Positions 1 through 7,497 of a DNA stretch of 64,000 nucleotides are shown one piece after another. Position 1 is the stretch's first letter, and every line of letters begins with the position of its first letter. The stretch lies in assembly GCA_015272165.1 (NCBI GenBank), contig JACYMF010000113.1, forward strand, positions 1 through 64,000. Direction: 5' to 3'. The position numbers and the translations under genes are program-made. Origin of the DNA: Cyanobacterium sp. T60_A2020_053 (GTDB lineage: Bacteria > Cyanobacteriota > Cyanobacteriia > Cyanobacteriales > Cyanobacteriaceae). The notes beneath the pieces were generated by a model, which saw only the letters and a program-made list of their open reading frames with translations, ran no database searches and was not told the origin of the DNA.

Positions 1-220
1 AGCAGGGTGTTTTCAAAGTCAGGATCAAAATTGATTTGTTTTTGACAAGAAGACAATATAAGGATGATCCCCCCCAACCCCCCTTAAAAAGGGGGGAGAT
101 TCAGGGAGACAGGAGGATTTTTTACTATTAATTGATTTATTAGTAGTTAAAAACCTCTGAATTTCAGATTATTGGCTAGTTTGAGAAACTAACATTTTTG
201 AGAATGAAAACGCCCTGCTC
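1..220 (-). repeat. Dispersed repeat family A, copy A1 (cut by window edge)
   Basis: First of two tandem copies of a roughly 245-base element, running from the left window edge to the junction near 220. It contains the internal block with opposed C and G runs at 69-107 and ends with GAAAACGCCCTGCTCCC. Other copies lie at 24402-24650, 34825-35070 and 46610-46856 in the opposite orientation. The ends are imperfect inverted repeats (CCCCTCTCC...GCAGGG) and no protein is encoded, which fits a MITE-like element. Confidence 0.85.
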
Positions 221-223
221 CCA

Positions 224-420
224 ACCGCAGGGTGTTTTCAAAGTCAGGATCAAAATTGATTTGTTTTTGACAAGAAGACAGGTTGACAGGGAGACAGGAG
301 GATTTTTTACTATTAATTGATTTATTAGTAGTTAAAAACCTCTGAATTTCAGATTATTGGCTAGTTTGAGAAACTAACATTTTTGAGAATGAAAACGCCC
401 TGCTCCCACAGGAGAGGGGC
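224..420 (-). repeat. Dispersed repeat family A, copy A2 with internal deletion
   Basis: Second tandem copy of family A. It matches A1 on both sides, but the block containing the C and G runs is missing and is replaced by a short GACAGGTTGACAGGG junction near 279-293. It ends in CCCACAGGAGAGGGGC at 405-420, only 44 bases before the mutM start, so its end hairpin lies in the mutM leader. Confidence 0.85.
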
Positions 421-463
421 TTTTTCGTGTTAAGATTCCCTTCTAAATACTTGTAATGTAATT

Positions 464-1294
464 ATGCCAGAGTTACCAGAAGTTGAAACTGTCTGTCGTG
501 GATTAAATCAAGTAACATCAGGGTTAACGGTGAAGGGCGCCCTCCTCCTTTTACCGCGCACTTTGGCATATCCTCACGATAGCATTACTTTTGAAGAAGG
601 TATTAAGGATAAAAAAATTATTGCATGGCATCGGCGCGGAAAATATTTACTAGGAGAATTAAATGAGGGATGGTTAGGGATACATTTACGCATGACAGGG
701 CAGTTATTATGGGTAAATCAGCATAGTGAAATACAAAAACATACTCGTATCCGTTTATTTTTCCCTGACGATAAAGAATTGAGATTTGTGGATACCCGCA
801 CTTTTGGCAAATGGTGGTTTATTCATGATACCAGCGCCCTTCACACCATCATTACAGGGTTAGCAAAAATGGGAGTTGAGCCATTTTCCCCCCAATTCAC
901 TGGGGATTATTTAGCTCAAAAATTAGCAAAAACCCATCGTTGTATTAAAACAGTATTATTAGATCAAACCATCATCGCTGGAATCGGTAATATTTATGCT
1001 GATGAGGCTTTATTTAAAAGCGGTATCTTACCCCAAACCAAAGCCTGTGATTTAACCATTGTGCAAACGGAGGCATTGAGAAAAGCCATTATTGCCGTGT
1101 TAACCGATTCTATTAACGCTGGTGGCACTACCTTTAGCGATTTTTTGCAGGTGACTGGTGTTAATGGTAATTACGGGGGGATGGCGTGGGTTTACGGGCG
1201 CTATAATCAACCCTGCCGTATTTGTGGTAACTTGATTCAGAAAGTAAAATTACAAGGGCGCACTTCCCATTTTTGCACCCATTGTCAGAATTAA
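464..1294 (+). CDS. mutM: Formamidopyrimidine-DNA glycosylase
   Basis: Bifunctional DNA glycosylase/AP lyase that removes 8-oxoguanine and ring-opened purines in base-excision repair. The protein starts MPELPEVET, which places the catalytic N-terminal proline and the following glutamate exactly as in the Fpg/MutM family. A C-terminal zinc finger is complete (C251, C254, C271, C274). The 276-residue length is typical. It stands alone, with family A repeats directly upstream and a family B repeat downstream. The ATG start is fixed by the need for Pro2. Confidence 0.97.
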   Translation: MPELPEVETVCRGLNQVTSGLTVKGALLLLPRTLAYPHDSITFEEGIKDKKIIAWHRRGKYLLGELNEGWLGIHLRMTGQLLWVNQHSEIQKHTRIRLFFPDDKELRFVDTRTFGKWWFIHDTSALHTIITGLAKMGVEPFSPQFTGDYLAQKLAKTHRCIKTVLLDQTIIAGIGNIYADEALFKSGILPQTKACDLTIVQTEALRKAIIAVLTDSINAGGTTFSDFLQVTGVNGNYGGMAWVYGRYNQPCRICGNLIQKVKLQGRTSHFCTHCQN

Positions 1295-1370
1295 GTCAAA
1301 AGGGCAAAGGTAAATTTAAAGATAGCTTGGACTATTATTAAATTTTCTCACGTCTTAAAAGATGGGGTTT

Positions 1371-1549
1371 TATATCAAGTTTGTTTGATCAGCCGAAGGC
1401 TGCCGCTGCGCGATCACTTATAAATCAATTAAAGTAATCTTAGTTCAATTTATTGAACGATTGGGCTGTTGGTTCCGTGTAATTCATTACACGGTGGGTA
1501 AATTGCGAAGATGTAATCTATTTGTAACTAATTATCCGAACTTGATATA
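1371..1549 (-). repeat. Dispersed repeat family B, copy B1
   Basis: A complete copy of a roughly 180-base element with terminal inverted repeats TATATCAAGTTTG and CGAACTTGATATA. Inside are three inverted repeats: GATCAGCCGAAGGCTGCC..., GTTCAATTTATTGAAC, and CCGTGTAATTCATTACACGG. Related copies or fragments occur at 2486, 9059, 37575, 38279, 46919, 56147, 57426 and 60181. No ORF is present, and the structure is MITE-like with potential RNA hairpins. Confidence 0.88.
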
Positions 1550-1606
1550 ATTCATTACACGGTGGGTGTAAAGCGAAGATATTATCTATTTGTAACAGAT
1601 TATAAA
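1549..1606 (-). repeat. Family B partial copy abutting the next start codon
   Basis: Directly after B1, the end segment of family B is repeated (TTCATTACACGGTGGG, then a GCGAAGAT...TCTATTTGTAAC segment). It runs to within a base or so of the ATG at 1607, so the leader of the PabC-like gene is built from repeat DNA. A GTG within this fragment opens a longer in-frame reading, which I regard as spurious. Confidence 0.7.
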
Positions 1607-2398
1607 ATGTATTATTTTGATGGCAAATTGATTAACGATGATAACATCAGTTTATCGGTATATAGTCCAAGTTTGCTTTATGGCGCAAGTATTTTCACCA
1701 CTTTAAGGGTATATCATCAGAATTTAGATCATCCCTTAACCCAGTGGCAAGAACATCAGTTACGATTGAAAAATAGTATCATAGATTTTGAATGGGTTGA
1801 GCCTGATTGGCAACAAATTCGCCGAGAAGCAGAAAATTTAAGCGCCCTTCACCCCGTGCTGAGAATTGCCATTTTTCCAGACGGAAAAGAGTTGATTTTA
1901 ACTAGAGAATTACCACCGCAATTACAGTTAAAACAACAGAAAGGAATCAAAGGCAAAGTATTAATAGAAAATCAATATCAGCGCCCTCTACCACTACATA
2001 AAACGGGTAATTATTTAATCCCTTATTTAGCCCTAGAAAAAGTAAAAAAATTAGGATTTGGAGAAGGAATATTAACCGATAATCACAATAATTGGCTAGA
2101 AACTACCACCGGAAATTTATGGGGCTATCGTGATAATTGTTGGTTTACGCCGTCATTACCCCAAGGATTGTTACCCGGCATTGCTCGAAAATTTATCCTT
2201 GATAATGCTAATTTTACGGTAGCTGAAAATATTTGGCATGAAGATTTTATTCAGGGGTTACGGGCGCTGGGTTATAGTAATAGTGTTGTGGAATTTATTC
2301 CATTTCAACTCATTGAATTTTCAGGGAAATTAATTAATTTTGACGTTAATCATCATAGTATTAATTTAATCAAAAATCTTTTTTCAAACCAAAACTAA
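1607..2398 (+). CDS. pabC: Class IV aminotransferase, PabC-like (aminodeoxychorismate lyase)
   Basis: Fold-type IV PLP enzyme. The best guess is 4-amino-4-deoxychorismate lyase, which releases p-aminobenzoate for folate synthesis. Family hallmarks are SPSLLYGASIFTTLR near the start, the HKTGNYL segment that should carry the PLP lysine, the E-TTTGNLW cofactor loop and the QGLLPGIAR segment. I chose the ATG at 1607 because the 15 residues before it (from a GTG at 1562) are encoded by a family B repeat. A branched-chain or D-amino-acid aminotransferase role cannot be excluded. folC lies far away at 54 kb. Confidence 0.8.
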   Translation: MYYFDGKLINDDNISLSVYSPSLLYGASIFTTLRVYHQNLDHPLTQWQEHQLRLKNSIIDFEWVEPDWQQIRREAENLSALHPVLRIAIFPDGKELILTRELPPQLQLKQQKGIKGKVLIENQYQRPLPLHKTGNYLIPYLALEKVKKLGFGEGILTDNHNNWLETTTGNLWGYRDNCWFTPSLPQGLLPGIARKFILDNANFTVAENIWHEDFIQGLRALGYSNSVVEFIPFQLIEFSGKLINFDVNHHSINLIKNLFSNQN

Positions 2399-2871
2399 AT
2401 GTCATAAAAAAGTATTTTTTCATTGTATTTTGGGCTTCTACCCCGAATCCATAGCATTTCTGAATGATTCATGGCAATTTAAGAATAATCTTAGTTCAAT
2501 TCATTGAACGTGATCCTGTTAGGCGTGTAATTCATTACACGCTGGGTAAACTACGAAGGTGAAACTTTAACGTAATGTTGCGTAATTTAAGTAAAAATTG
2601 TTACAAAAGTTGACGGTAAAACTGAGCAATACATTGTATAACAGATTTGTCATAGTTCAAAAACTGAGACGTAAATCAAGTTACTTTGAACCCTGAGCAA
2701 AAAAGATAAAAACCCTACTATCAAAAGGTTTTAGTCTTTATGTAGCAATGATAAAGCTGATAATTAGGGTGTAAAAGGTTCATGGATAAATGAAAATTTT
2801 GTTACAAAAATCAAGATTTTGTCATAAAACTTAAAAATTTTCTTAATAAAAAAACCATAGGAGGACAATTA
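2399..2871 (+). promoter_or_regulatory. Long non-coding leader upstream of cpeC
   Basis: A 473-base gene-free stretch. Its first part holds a family B fragment (2486-2566). The remaining 300 bases are AT-rich and unique and presumably contain the cpeC promoter and 5' leader. A near-repeat GATTTGTCATA (2644-2654) and GATTTTGTCATA (2815-2826) could be a paired regulator site. A strong ribosome-binding site, AGGAGG, sits at 2860-2865, seven bases before the ATG. I could not identify -35/-10 boxes with confidence. Confidence 0.5.
2486..2566 (-). repeat. Family B fragment B2
   Basis: A partial family B copy. It has ATCTTAGTTCAAT, the GTTCAATTCATTGAAC inverted repeat and a GTGTAATTCATTACAC hairpin followed by GCTGGGTAAACTACGAAG. 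Both terminal repeats are missing. It lies in the cpeC upstream region. Confidence 0.75.
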
Positions 2872-3744
2872 ATGTCTCTAGCAAAAAGTGCCAGTTTAGG
2901 CTTAAGTTTCTACGAAGAAAATAACATCTTAGAAAGAAAACCTAATGATTCAGATGAGCGTATCACCCAAATTATCAATGCGGTGTATCGTCAAGTAGTA
3001 GGTAATTCCTACATCATGAAACAAGAAAGAGTAGTTAATGCTGAATCCCGTTTTCGTAATGGGCAATTAAGCGTCAGAGATTTTGTCAGACAAATTGCCA
3101 ATTCTGACTTATATCGTCGTCGTTTCTTTGAAAATTCTCCTCGTTATCGTTTTACAGAGTTAAATTTCAAACATTTACTAGGGCGCACTCCCGAAAACCA
3201 AGACGAAATGAGATTTCATAGTGACATTCTCGATACTTACGGTTATGAAGCGGATATTAACGCTTATGTGGATTCTGAAGAGTATTCCGAAGCCTTTGGC
3301 GATAATATCGTACCCTATTTCCGTGGCTATAAAACCACTAAAAATCGCACCATGGTAGAATTTACCCACAGTTTTGCTATGTTGCGCGGTGTAGCCAGTA
3401 GCGATTATGGTACTAATTTACGCTCCCCTGCCATTCATAAAAACGTTTTAACTCAAACCGCTGTGCCTATTGTGCCTCCTTCTGGCGGTGCTGTGGGCTA
3501 CGGTTGGGCGTTTCAAGGTAATGATGATTTTTCTTCCGCTACTCGTCAGGGGGTGGGCGCTGGAGACGACGGTCAAATTTTCCGAGTCGAAGTTACTGGC
3601 TATCGTGCTAAATCTTTCAATCGTCAACCTAAATTCCGTTGGTCTAATAAAGTTTATATGATTCCTTATAACCAGCTTTCGGATATTTACCAAAAAGTTC
3701 ATCAACAGGGGGGCGCTATTGCCTCTATTACTCCTGTTAACTAA
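2872..3744 (+). CDS. cpeC: Phycobilisome rod linker, CpeC-like
   Basis: Linker polypeptide that joins and terminates phycobiliprotein hexamers in phycobilisome rods. Residues about 1-180 form a phycobilisome linker domain (AVYRQVVGN, SVRDFVRQIA, ELNFKHLLGR, EEYSEAFG...PYFRGY). Residues about 235-290 form a CpcD-like capping domain (QIFRVEVTG...KVYMIPY...GGAIASI). The layout is shared by CpcC, PecC and CpeC. The ILDTYGYEADI and VEFTHSFAMLRG segments look closest to CpeC from memory, and the CpeR-like neighbour supports a phycoerythrin role. Start supported by AGGAGG. The family is certain; the subtype is inferred. Confidence 0.85.
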   Translation: MSLAKSASLGLSFYEENNILERKPNDSDERITQIINAVYRQVVGNSYIMKQERVVNAESRFRNGQLSVRDFVRQIANSDLYRRRFFENSPRYRFTELNFKHLLGRTPENQDEMRFHSDILDTYGYEADINAYVDSEEYSEAFGDNIVPYFRGYKTTKNRTMVEFTHSFAMLRGVASSDYGTNLRSPAIHKNVLTQTAVPIVPPSGGAVGYGWAFQGNDDFSSATRQGVGAGDDGQIFRVEVTGYRAKSFNRQPKFRWSNKVYMIPYNQLSDIYQKVHQQGGAIASITPVN

Positions 3745-3747
3745 TAT

Positions 3748-3846
3748 ACATCTCCAAAAATTATTTTTAATTGTTTTGTAGGGGTTGAATATTATTCAAC
3801 CCATGCACGGCTTTAGCCCTTAAAATCTTAATTAATGGAGAAGTCT
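3748..3846. repeat. Dispersed repeat family C, copy C1
   Basis: A roughly 100-base element between cpeC and cpeR with inverted ends (ACATCTCCA and TGGAGAAGTCT) and a central hairpin GGTTGAATATTATTCAACC. A second copy lies at 32077-32176. A separate GTGGGCATTGCCCAC hairpin follows at about 3871-3885. Together these could act as a partial terminator or RNA processing site between the two genes. Confidence 0.75.
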
Positions 3847-3931
3847 AATCGGTTTTAGGTATATATGTGGTGGGCATTGCCCACCCTACTATAAATAATT
3901 TTGGCTTTAATTAACCTGATCTTGGAAGATA

Positions 3932-4309
3932 ATGCAAACTTTTACTAAGGAGAAAAAAATTAGTCAATCTACTGCCATTCGCAAATTACAAACATGGATA
4001 AAAAGTAAGCATTTAATCTGTAACGGTAGCTTTTTTATCCTCGAAACAGTAGAGTATTCAATGATAGAAAGATTTGAATGTTACCTTGAGGTATTAGGTG
4101 GTACATTAATTAACGTCGATTCCAGTCGCAAAACTAATCGAGGGAATCATCGCCAAGTGATTCTTTATCAAGCCAAAGCAAGTTTACACACTCCTCACCA
4201 TGACTTGAAGGAATATTGGCAGGAAAACGGTTGTCATCATACCTATTTTGATGAGCGCCAAGGTTTAGGCGGTGAAAGAGAAGTTTTTTCCCAAAGTTGC
4301 TCAATATAG
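3932..4309 (+). CDS. cpeR: CpeR-like phycoerythrin gene activator
   Basis: Small soluble protein of 125 residues. The core LQTWIKSKHLICNGSFFILE followed by TVEYSMIERFE and the YQAKASLHTPHHDLKEYW segment match my memory of CpeR, the activator/accessory factor for phycoerythrin expression and lyase function. It follows cpeC by 187 bases on the same strand. In several cyanobacteria cpeC and cpeR share an operon under green/red light control. The last roughly 20 residues overlap the 3' end of an opposite-strand gene (4243-4488) and may be an extended, poorly conserved tail. Assignment is from recall and context, without a search. Confidence 0.62.
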   Translation: MQTFTKEKKISQSTAIRKLQTWIKSKHLICNGSFFILETVEYSMIERFECYLEVLGGTLINVDSSRKTNRGNHRQVILYQAKASLHTPHHDLKEYWQENGCHHTYFDERQGLGGEREVFSQSCSI

Positions 4310-4488
4310 TCGTATGCTTCTTTTGAAGATAGTTTCCCGTTAGTATGCAGGGCGGAAATATAACTAATTTTGTGCGTAAATTCTTGTAAATTATCATTAA
4401 AAAGTAACCCCCCCATATAATCTTGCCCGTGGTAGCGCGCTTTGGGGTACAAAAAATTGTGTTTATTGTTCTGAGTTATATTATCCAT
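4243..4488 (-). CDS. Small conserved cyanobacterial protein (DUF7219-like)
   Basis: An 81-residue protein of unknown function. The pattern FLYPKARYHGQ, then FNDNLQEFTHKISYIS and GKLSSKEAYDYIEQLW, matches a small cyanobacterial family I associate with DUF7219. The ATG is preceded by GAGGTAG, a plausible ribosome-binding site. It converges on the cpeR-like gene and their 3' ends overlap by 67 bases, so the two transcripts would be complementary there. No signal peptide or membrane segment is visible. Confidence 0.75.
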   Translation of the reverse strand: MDNITQNNKHNFLYPKARYHGQDYMGGLLFNDNLQEFTHKISYISALHTNGKLSSKEAYDYIEQLWEKTSLSPPKPWRSSK

Positions 4489-4636
4489 TTCTACCTCTCT
4501 ATTAGTGTTTTAAACAAAGTTTAACTTGTTCTTAACTTTATCTTAACCTAAATTTATTTGAGATTGTGAGGGTTGTTAATAAATGTTTTCGGAAAGTGAG
4601 CAAAGAGGTATGTTACTCAGAATTTGATCAATATGT

Positions 4637-4715
4637 TAGGACTTACGCAATCACAAGGATATTATGTCATTCCAAGGGGAGCGAAGGAATCTCAAAGCGT
4701 TGATTATAAGTCCTG
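4637..4715. repeat. Short element with inverted ends (family G)
   Basis: An 80-base block bounded by TAGGACTTA and TAAGTCCTGA, with TACGCAA-type sequence next to the left end. This resembles IS-derived non-autonomous elements common in cyanobacteria. I saw only this copy, so the call rests on the inverted ends. Confidence 0.45.
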
Positions 4716-4933
4716 AAAGTAAAAAGTGGCAGTTATGAGGTGAAGAGCAAAGGGTAAGAGGTAAAGGTTAAAATACTTAGATGGTGATAAAAAAGTATTT
4801 TGATGAGGGGAGGCTTCAGATGTCAGGTGAAATACTTATAGATTAAAGACCTTACCATAATAATTATTACCCACAAATTGCTATTTTATATCAATGATTT
4901 TCGATTAAGCTAGAGATTTCATTTTCAGAGTAA

Positions 4934-4976
4934 AAGGGGGTTTAAACCCCTTGCCTATATACAATTAACTTTACGT
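4934..4976. repeat. Family H fragment H4 with palindrome after frr
   Basis: Contains GGGGTTTAAACCCC followed by TTGCCTATATACAATTAA, identical in plan to the element at 8199-8310 and to a fragment at 57713. It lies just downstream of the pyrH-frr operon, where the palindrome could form a terminator-like hairpin, but no clear T run follows on the minus strand. Confidence 0.65.
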
Positions 4977-4986
4977 CAGGTAATAA

Positions 4987-5538
4987 TTAAATATTGGTTA
5001 ATTCCTTTTCTTTCACCCCTAAAAGGTCATCTATTTTAGCCGTAAAAGTATCAGTCACCTTCTGAATTTGATCCTGTAAATCTCTGGCTTCATCTTCAGA
5101 AATTTCGCTATTTTTTTCCTGTTTTCTTACCTTATCAATGGCATCACGGCGATGATTACGCACCGAGACTTTACCATCTTCAGCATATTTACCAGCTAAT
5201 TTAACAAATTCCTGACGACGCTCTGCCGTAAGGGGAGGAATATTTAAACGAATAACTTGCCCATCATTATTGGGAGTTAAACCAATGTCAGAAAGAGAAA
5301 TTGCCTTTTCAATTTGACTCATACTACTTCGATCAAAAGGTTGAATTAAAATAGTTGTAGCATCGGGAGTGCTAATCCCAGCAATAGTTTTTAAGGGAGT
5401 TTCTGAGCCGTAATAATCCACTGTAATTTTATCCAGTAAACTACCATTAGCGCGCCCCGTCCGAATAGTATTAAAATCTTGTTGTGTCCGTTCGACACTT
5501 TTTTGCATACTAGCTTTTAAATCATCAATTAACGTCAT
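4987..5538 (-). CDS. frr: Ribosome recycling factor
   Basis: Cytoplasmic factor that, with EF-G, splits post-termination ribosomes. The 183-residue length is normal. Family segments include [15 protein letters not shown], the YYGSETPL loop, [14 protein letters not shown] and the C-terminal [10 protein letters not shown]. The start overlaps the 3' end of pyrH by 14 bases, so the two are translationally linked, an order very common in bacteria. Confidence 0.97.
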   Translation of the reverse strand: MTLIDDLKASMQKSVERTQQDFNTIRTGRANGSLLDKITVDYYGSETPLKTIAGISTPDATTILIQPFDRSSMSQIEKAISLSDIGLTPNNDGQVIRLNIPPLTAERRQEFVKLAGKYAEDGKVSVRNHRRDAIDKVRKQEKNSEISEDEARDLQDQIQKVTDTFTAKIDDLLGVKEKELTNI

Positions 5539-6247
5539 AATTTTCTCCTATAATTGTCCCAATGGATTCGCCTTTAATGGCACGAATGATATTACCACGT
5601 TCTCCTAAATTAAAAACCACAATGGGGATGTTATTTTCTTTACAAAGGGCAATAGCTGTACCATCCATTACCCGCAAATCATGGGTTAATACATGACTGT
5701 AATTTAAACTTTGAAAGCGCTTGGCTTGAGGATTAGTCATAGGATCGCTGTCATAAACGCCATCCACCTTTGTTGCTTTAAAAATGACCTGAGCATCGAT
5801 TTCCGCCGCTCTCAGGGCTGCTGTGGTGTCAGTGGTAAAAAAAGGATTACCACTACCAGCCCCAAAAATTACCACTCTACCTAATTCAAGATGACGGATG
5901 GCACGTCGGCGAATATAAGGCTCGGCAACTTCTTGCATGGCAATGGCCGTTTGCACCCTAGTGGGAATATCCAGTCTTTCCAAGGCATCTTGTAAAGTCA
6001 TAGCATTCATCACAGTAGCAATCATACCCACATAATCCGCTGTAGCGCGATCCATCCCCGCAGCGGAGGCTTTTACCCCCCGAAAAATGTTACCACCACC
6101 AACGACAATGGCAAGTTCAACTTTTTCTTGGACTACTTCGGCAATATCTTCAGCTATGTCGGCAACGACTTTAGGATCGATTCCATAGCCTAAATTACCC
6201 ATTAGTGCTTCACCGCTTAACTTCAGTAAAACTCGTTGGTAAATCAT
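5525..6247 (-). CDS. pyrH: UMP kinase (uridylate kinase)
   Basis: Phosphorylates UMP to UDP in pyrimidine nucleotide synthesis; a hexameric amino-acid-kinase-fold enzyme regulated in other bacteria by UTP and GTP. Visible hallmarks: [11 protein letters not shown] at the N terminus, [27 protein letters not shown], the [17 protein letters not shown] loop and [10 protein letters not shown]. Length 240 is typical. It is the first gene of the pyrH-frr pair and diverges from psb27. Confidence 0.97.
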   Translation of the reverse strand: MIYQRVLLKLSGEALMGNLGYGIDPKVVADIAEDIAEVVQEKVELAIVVGGGNIFRGVKASAAGMDRATADYVGMIATVMNAMTLQDALERLDIPTRVQTAIAMQEVAEPYIRRRAIRHLELGRVVIFGAGSGNPFFTTDTTAALRAAEIDAQVIFKATKVDGVYDSDPMTNPQAKRFQSLNYSHVLTHDLRVMDGTAIALCKENNIPIVVFNLGERGNIIRAIKGESIGTIIGENYDVN

Positions 6248-6409
6248 TGTCAGTTGTGCTTTGTTATTTTGATTAATTTTTCTTACGTTAAGATAGCAGT
6301 TTTCTGTTCATTGAGCAAAGATTTTCTCATCTCACCAACAGGATAGAAATGTATCAATCGTCTGATAAAATTTTAAGAACGTTTAAATACAAAAGTCTAA
6401 ATTAAATTT

Positions 6410-6817
6410 ATGAAGATAAAATCTTATTTATCAAGGTTATTTGCCCTTCTTTTAGTGGTTGTAGTGGGTTTATACGGTTGTGGTAGTACCACTGGTTTAA
6501 CTGGTAATTACACTCAGGATACTTTGACGGTATTGGAAAAAATGCAGTTAGCTATTGATTTACCTGCGGAAACTGGCATCGAGGAGAAAAAAGAAATTCA
6601 AAACGAAACCAGAAAACAAATTAACGATTATATTTCCCGTTACCGTAAAAATGCTAATTATGGTGGTTTAAAGTCTTTTACTACCATGCAAACGGCGCTT
6701 AATTCTCTCGCTGGTTATTATACTTCTTATGGTAATCGTCCTTTACCTGATAAGCTCAAAAAGCGTCTTTCTCAAGAGTTTAAGCAAGTGGAATTTGCGC
6801 TCAATAAAGGTTATTAG
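6410..6817 (+). CDS. psb27: Photosystem II assembly lipoprotein Psb27
   Basis: Thylakoid-lumen lipoprotein that binds CP43 during photosystem II assembly and repair. A signal peptide with hydrophobic core (LFALLLVVVVGL) ends in a lipobox YGC with the lipidated cysteine near residue 24. The mature part has the GNYTQDTL start, an IDLPAETG segment and a four-helix character typical of Psb27. Length 135 is normal. It is monocistronic and diverges from pyrH. Confidence 0.95.
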   Translation: MKIKSYLSRLFALLLVVVVGLYGCGSTTGLTGNYTQDTLTVLEKMQLAIDLPAETGIEEKKEIQNETRKQINDYISRYRKNANYGGLKSFTTMQTALNSLAGYYTSYGNRPLPDKLKKRLSQEFKQVEFALNKGY

Positions 6818-6904
6818 TTTGACAGTGGTAGAAAAGTTTTCCACAATGAAAAAAACTGGTGGGCATTGCCCCACCCAGTCCACTAAACTGCATTTATGCC
6901 ATTT

Positions 6905-7120
6905 TTAAGCACCAAGAAGTATTCTTGGTTTGGGAAGGGGTTGTTTTTCCTTAATGAGGATTTCGACTAAATTATCAATTACTTCTTCTCCATTTTTCGC
7001 TGCTTCCTCATAGGTTTTTCCATGGGTGTGAAATTCTTGCCATGGAAACTCTGGTAAGTGAACTAGGAAAAGTTGATCTTCTTGTGACCATTGAATCACC
7101 ATACTATATTTATGTGTCAT
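6905..7120 (-). CDS. hicB: HicB-type antitoxin
   Basis: A 71-residue HicB-family protein with partial RNase-H-like fold: YSMVIQWSQEDQLFLVHLPEFP, then HTHGKTYEEAAKNGEEVID. It lacks an obvious C-terminal DNA-binding domain, like many minimal HicB proteins. It lies directly downstream of the hicA toxin and shares one base with its end, so the two are co-translated. HicB would neutralise HicA. Confidence 0.9.
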   Translation of the reverse strand: MTHKYSMVIQWSQEDQLFLVHLPEFPWQEFHTHGKTYEEAAKNGEEVIDNLVEILIKEKQPLPKPRILLGA

Positions 7121-7341
7121 TATTTACCCTCTTCTGTATCTTTTAATTTTTTTAAGACTTTTTGAATTGCTTTTTCTAAGTATAATGGCGCATCATCACC
7201 GTCTTTTCCCGAAATAGTTAAAGGTTCTTGAGGCAATAAAGGATGTTTCCAAAAACTATGGCTTCCTTTACCTCGTTTTGGCTGAAGAACATAACCTGCT
7301 ACAGATACCATTGCTTTTAATTCTCTTATTTTTTTTGGCAT
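7120..7341 (-). CDS. hicA: HicA-type mRNA interferase toxin
   Basis: Small double-stranded-RNA-binding-fold toxin that cleaves mRNA. The hallmark is GKGSHSFWKHP with the catalytic histidine in GSH. Start chosen at the ATG at 7341, preceded by GAGAAGGAG; a GTG 21 bases upstream would place that ribosome-binding site inside the gene. The resulting 73-residue protein is the usual size. It is the first gene of the hicA-hicB pair and appears intact. Confidence 0.9.
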   Translation of the reverse strand: MPKKIRELKAMVSVAGYVLQPKRGKGSHSFWKHPLLPQEPLTISGKDGDDAPLYLEKAIQKVLKKLKDTEEGK

Positions 7342-7497
7342 TGCTCCTTCTCGATCTGCCACAATTTATTAACCATTGATTCATTTTTTATTCTTACACA
7401 AAAAATATTAAAACTAATAAAATTAATCATTTTTTCACATTGTCAATAGTTATTTTATGTGGTGTACAATGAAGGCAGTTTTTATTGACCTAAAAAT

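Larger units (their letters stand above)
4489..4986. other. Gene-poor spacer
   Basis: About 500 bases without a credible gene between the DUF7219-like gene start and the frr stop. It contains the family G element (4637-4715) and a family H fragment with palindrome (4934-4976). The rest is AT-rich sequence in which I see nothing definite. The promoter of the DUF7219-like gene should lie at its left end. Confidence 0.6.

Noticed and set aside
1562-1606. N-terminal extension of the PabC-like protein from a GTG start
   Set aside because: The extra 15 codons are encoded by a family B repeat fragment and match no aminotransferase N terminus.
3470-3661. Alternative frames within cpeC on both strands
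   Set aside because: They are shadow frames of a strongly supported linker gene, without start signals or recognisable domains.
4186-4199. Yfr1-like small RNA motif (ACTCCTCAC)
   Set aside because: It lies within the coding sequence of the CpeR-like gene (HTPHHD) and lacks flanking stems and a terminator.
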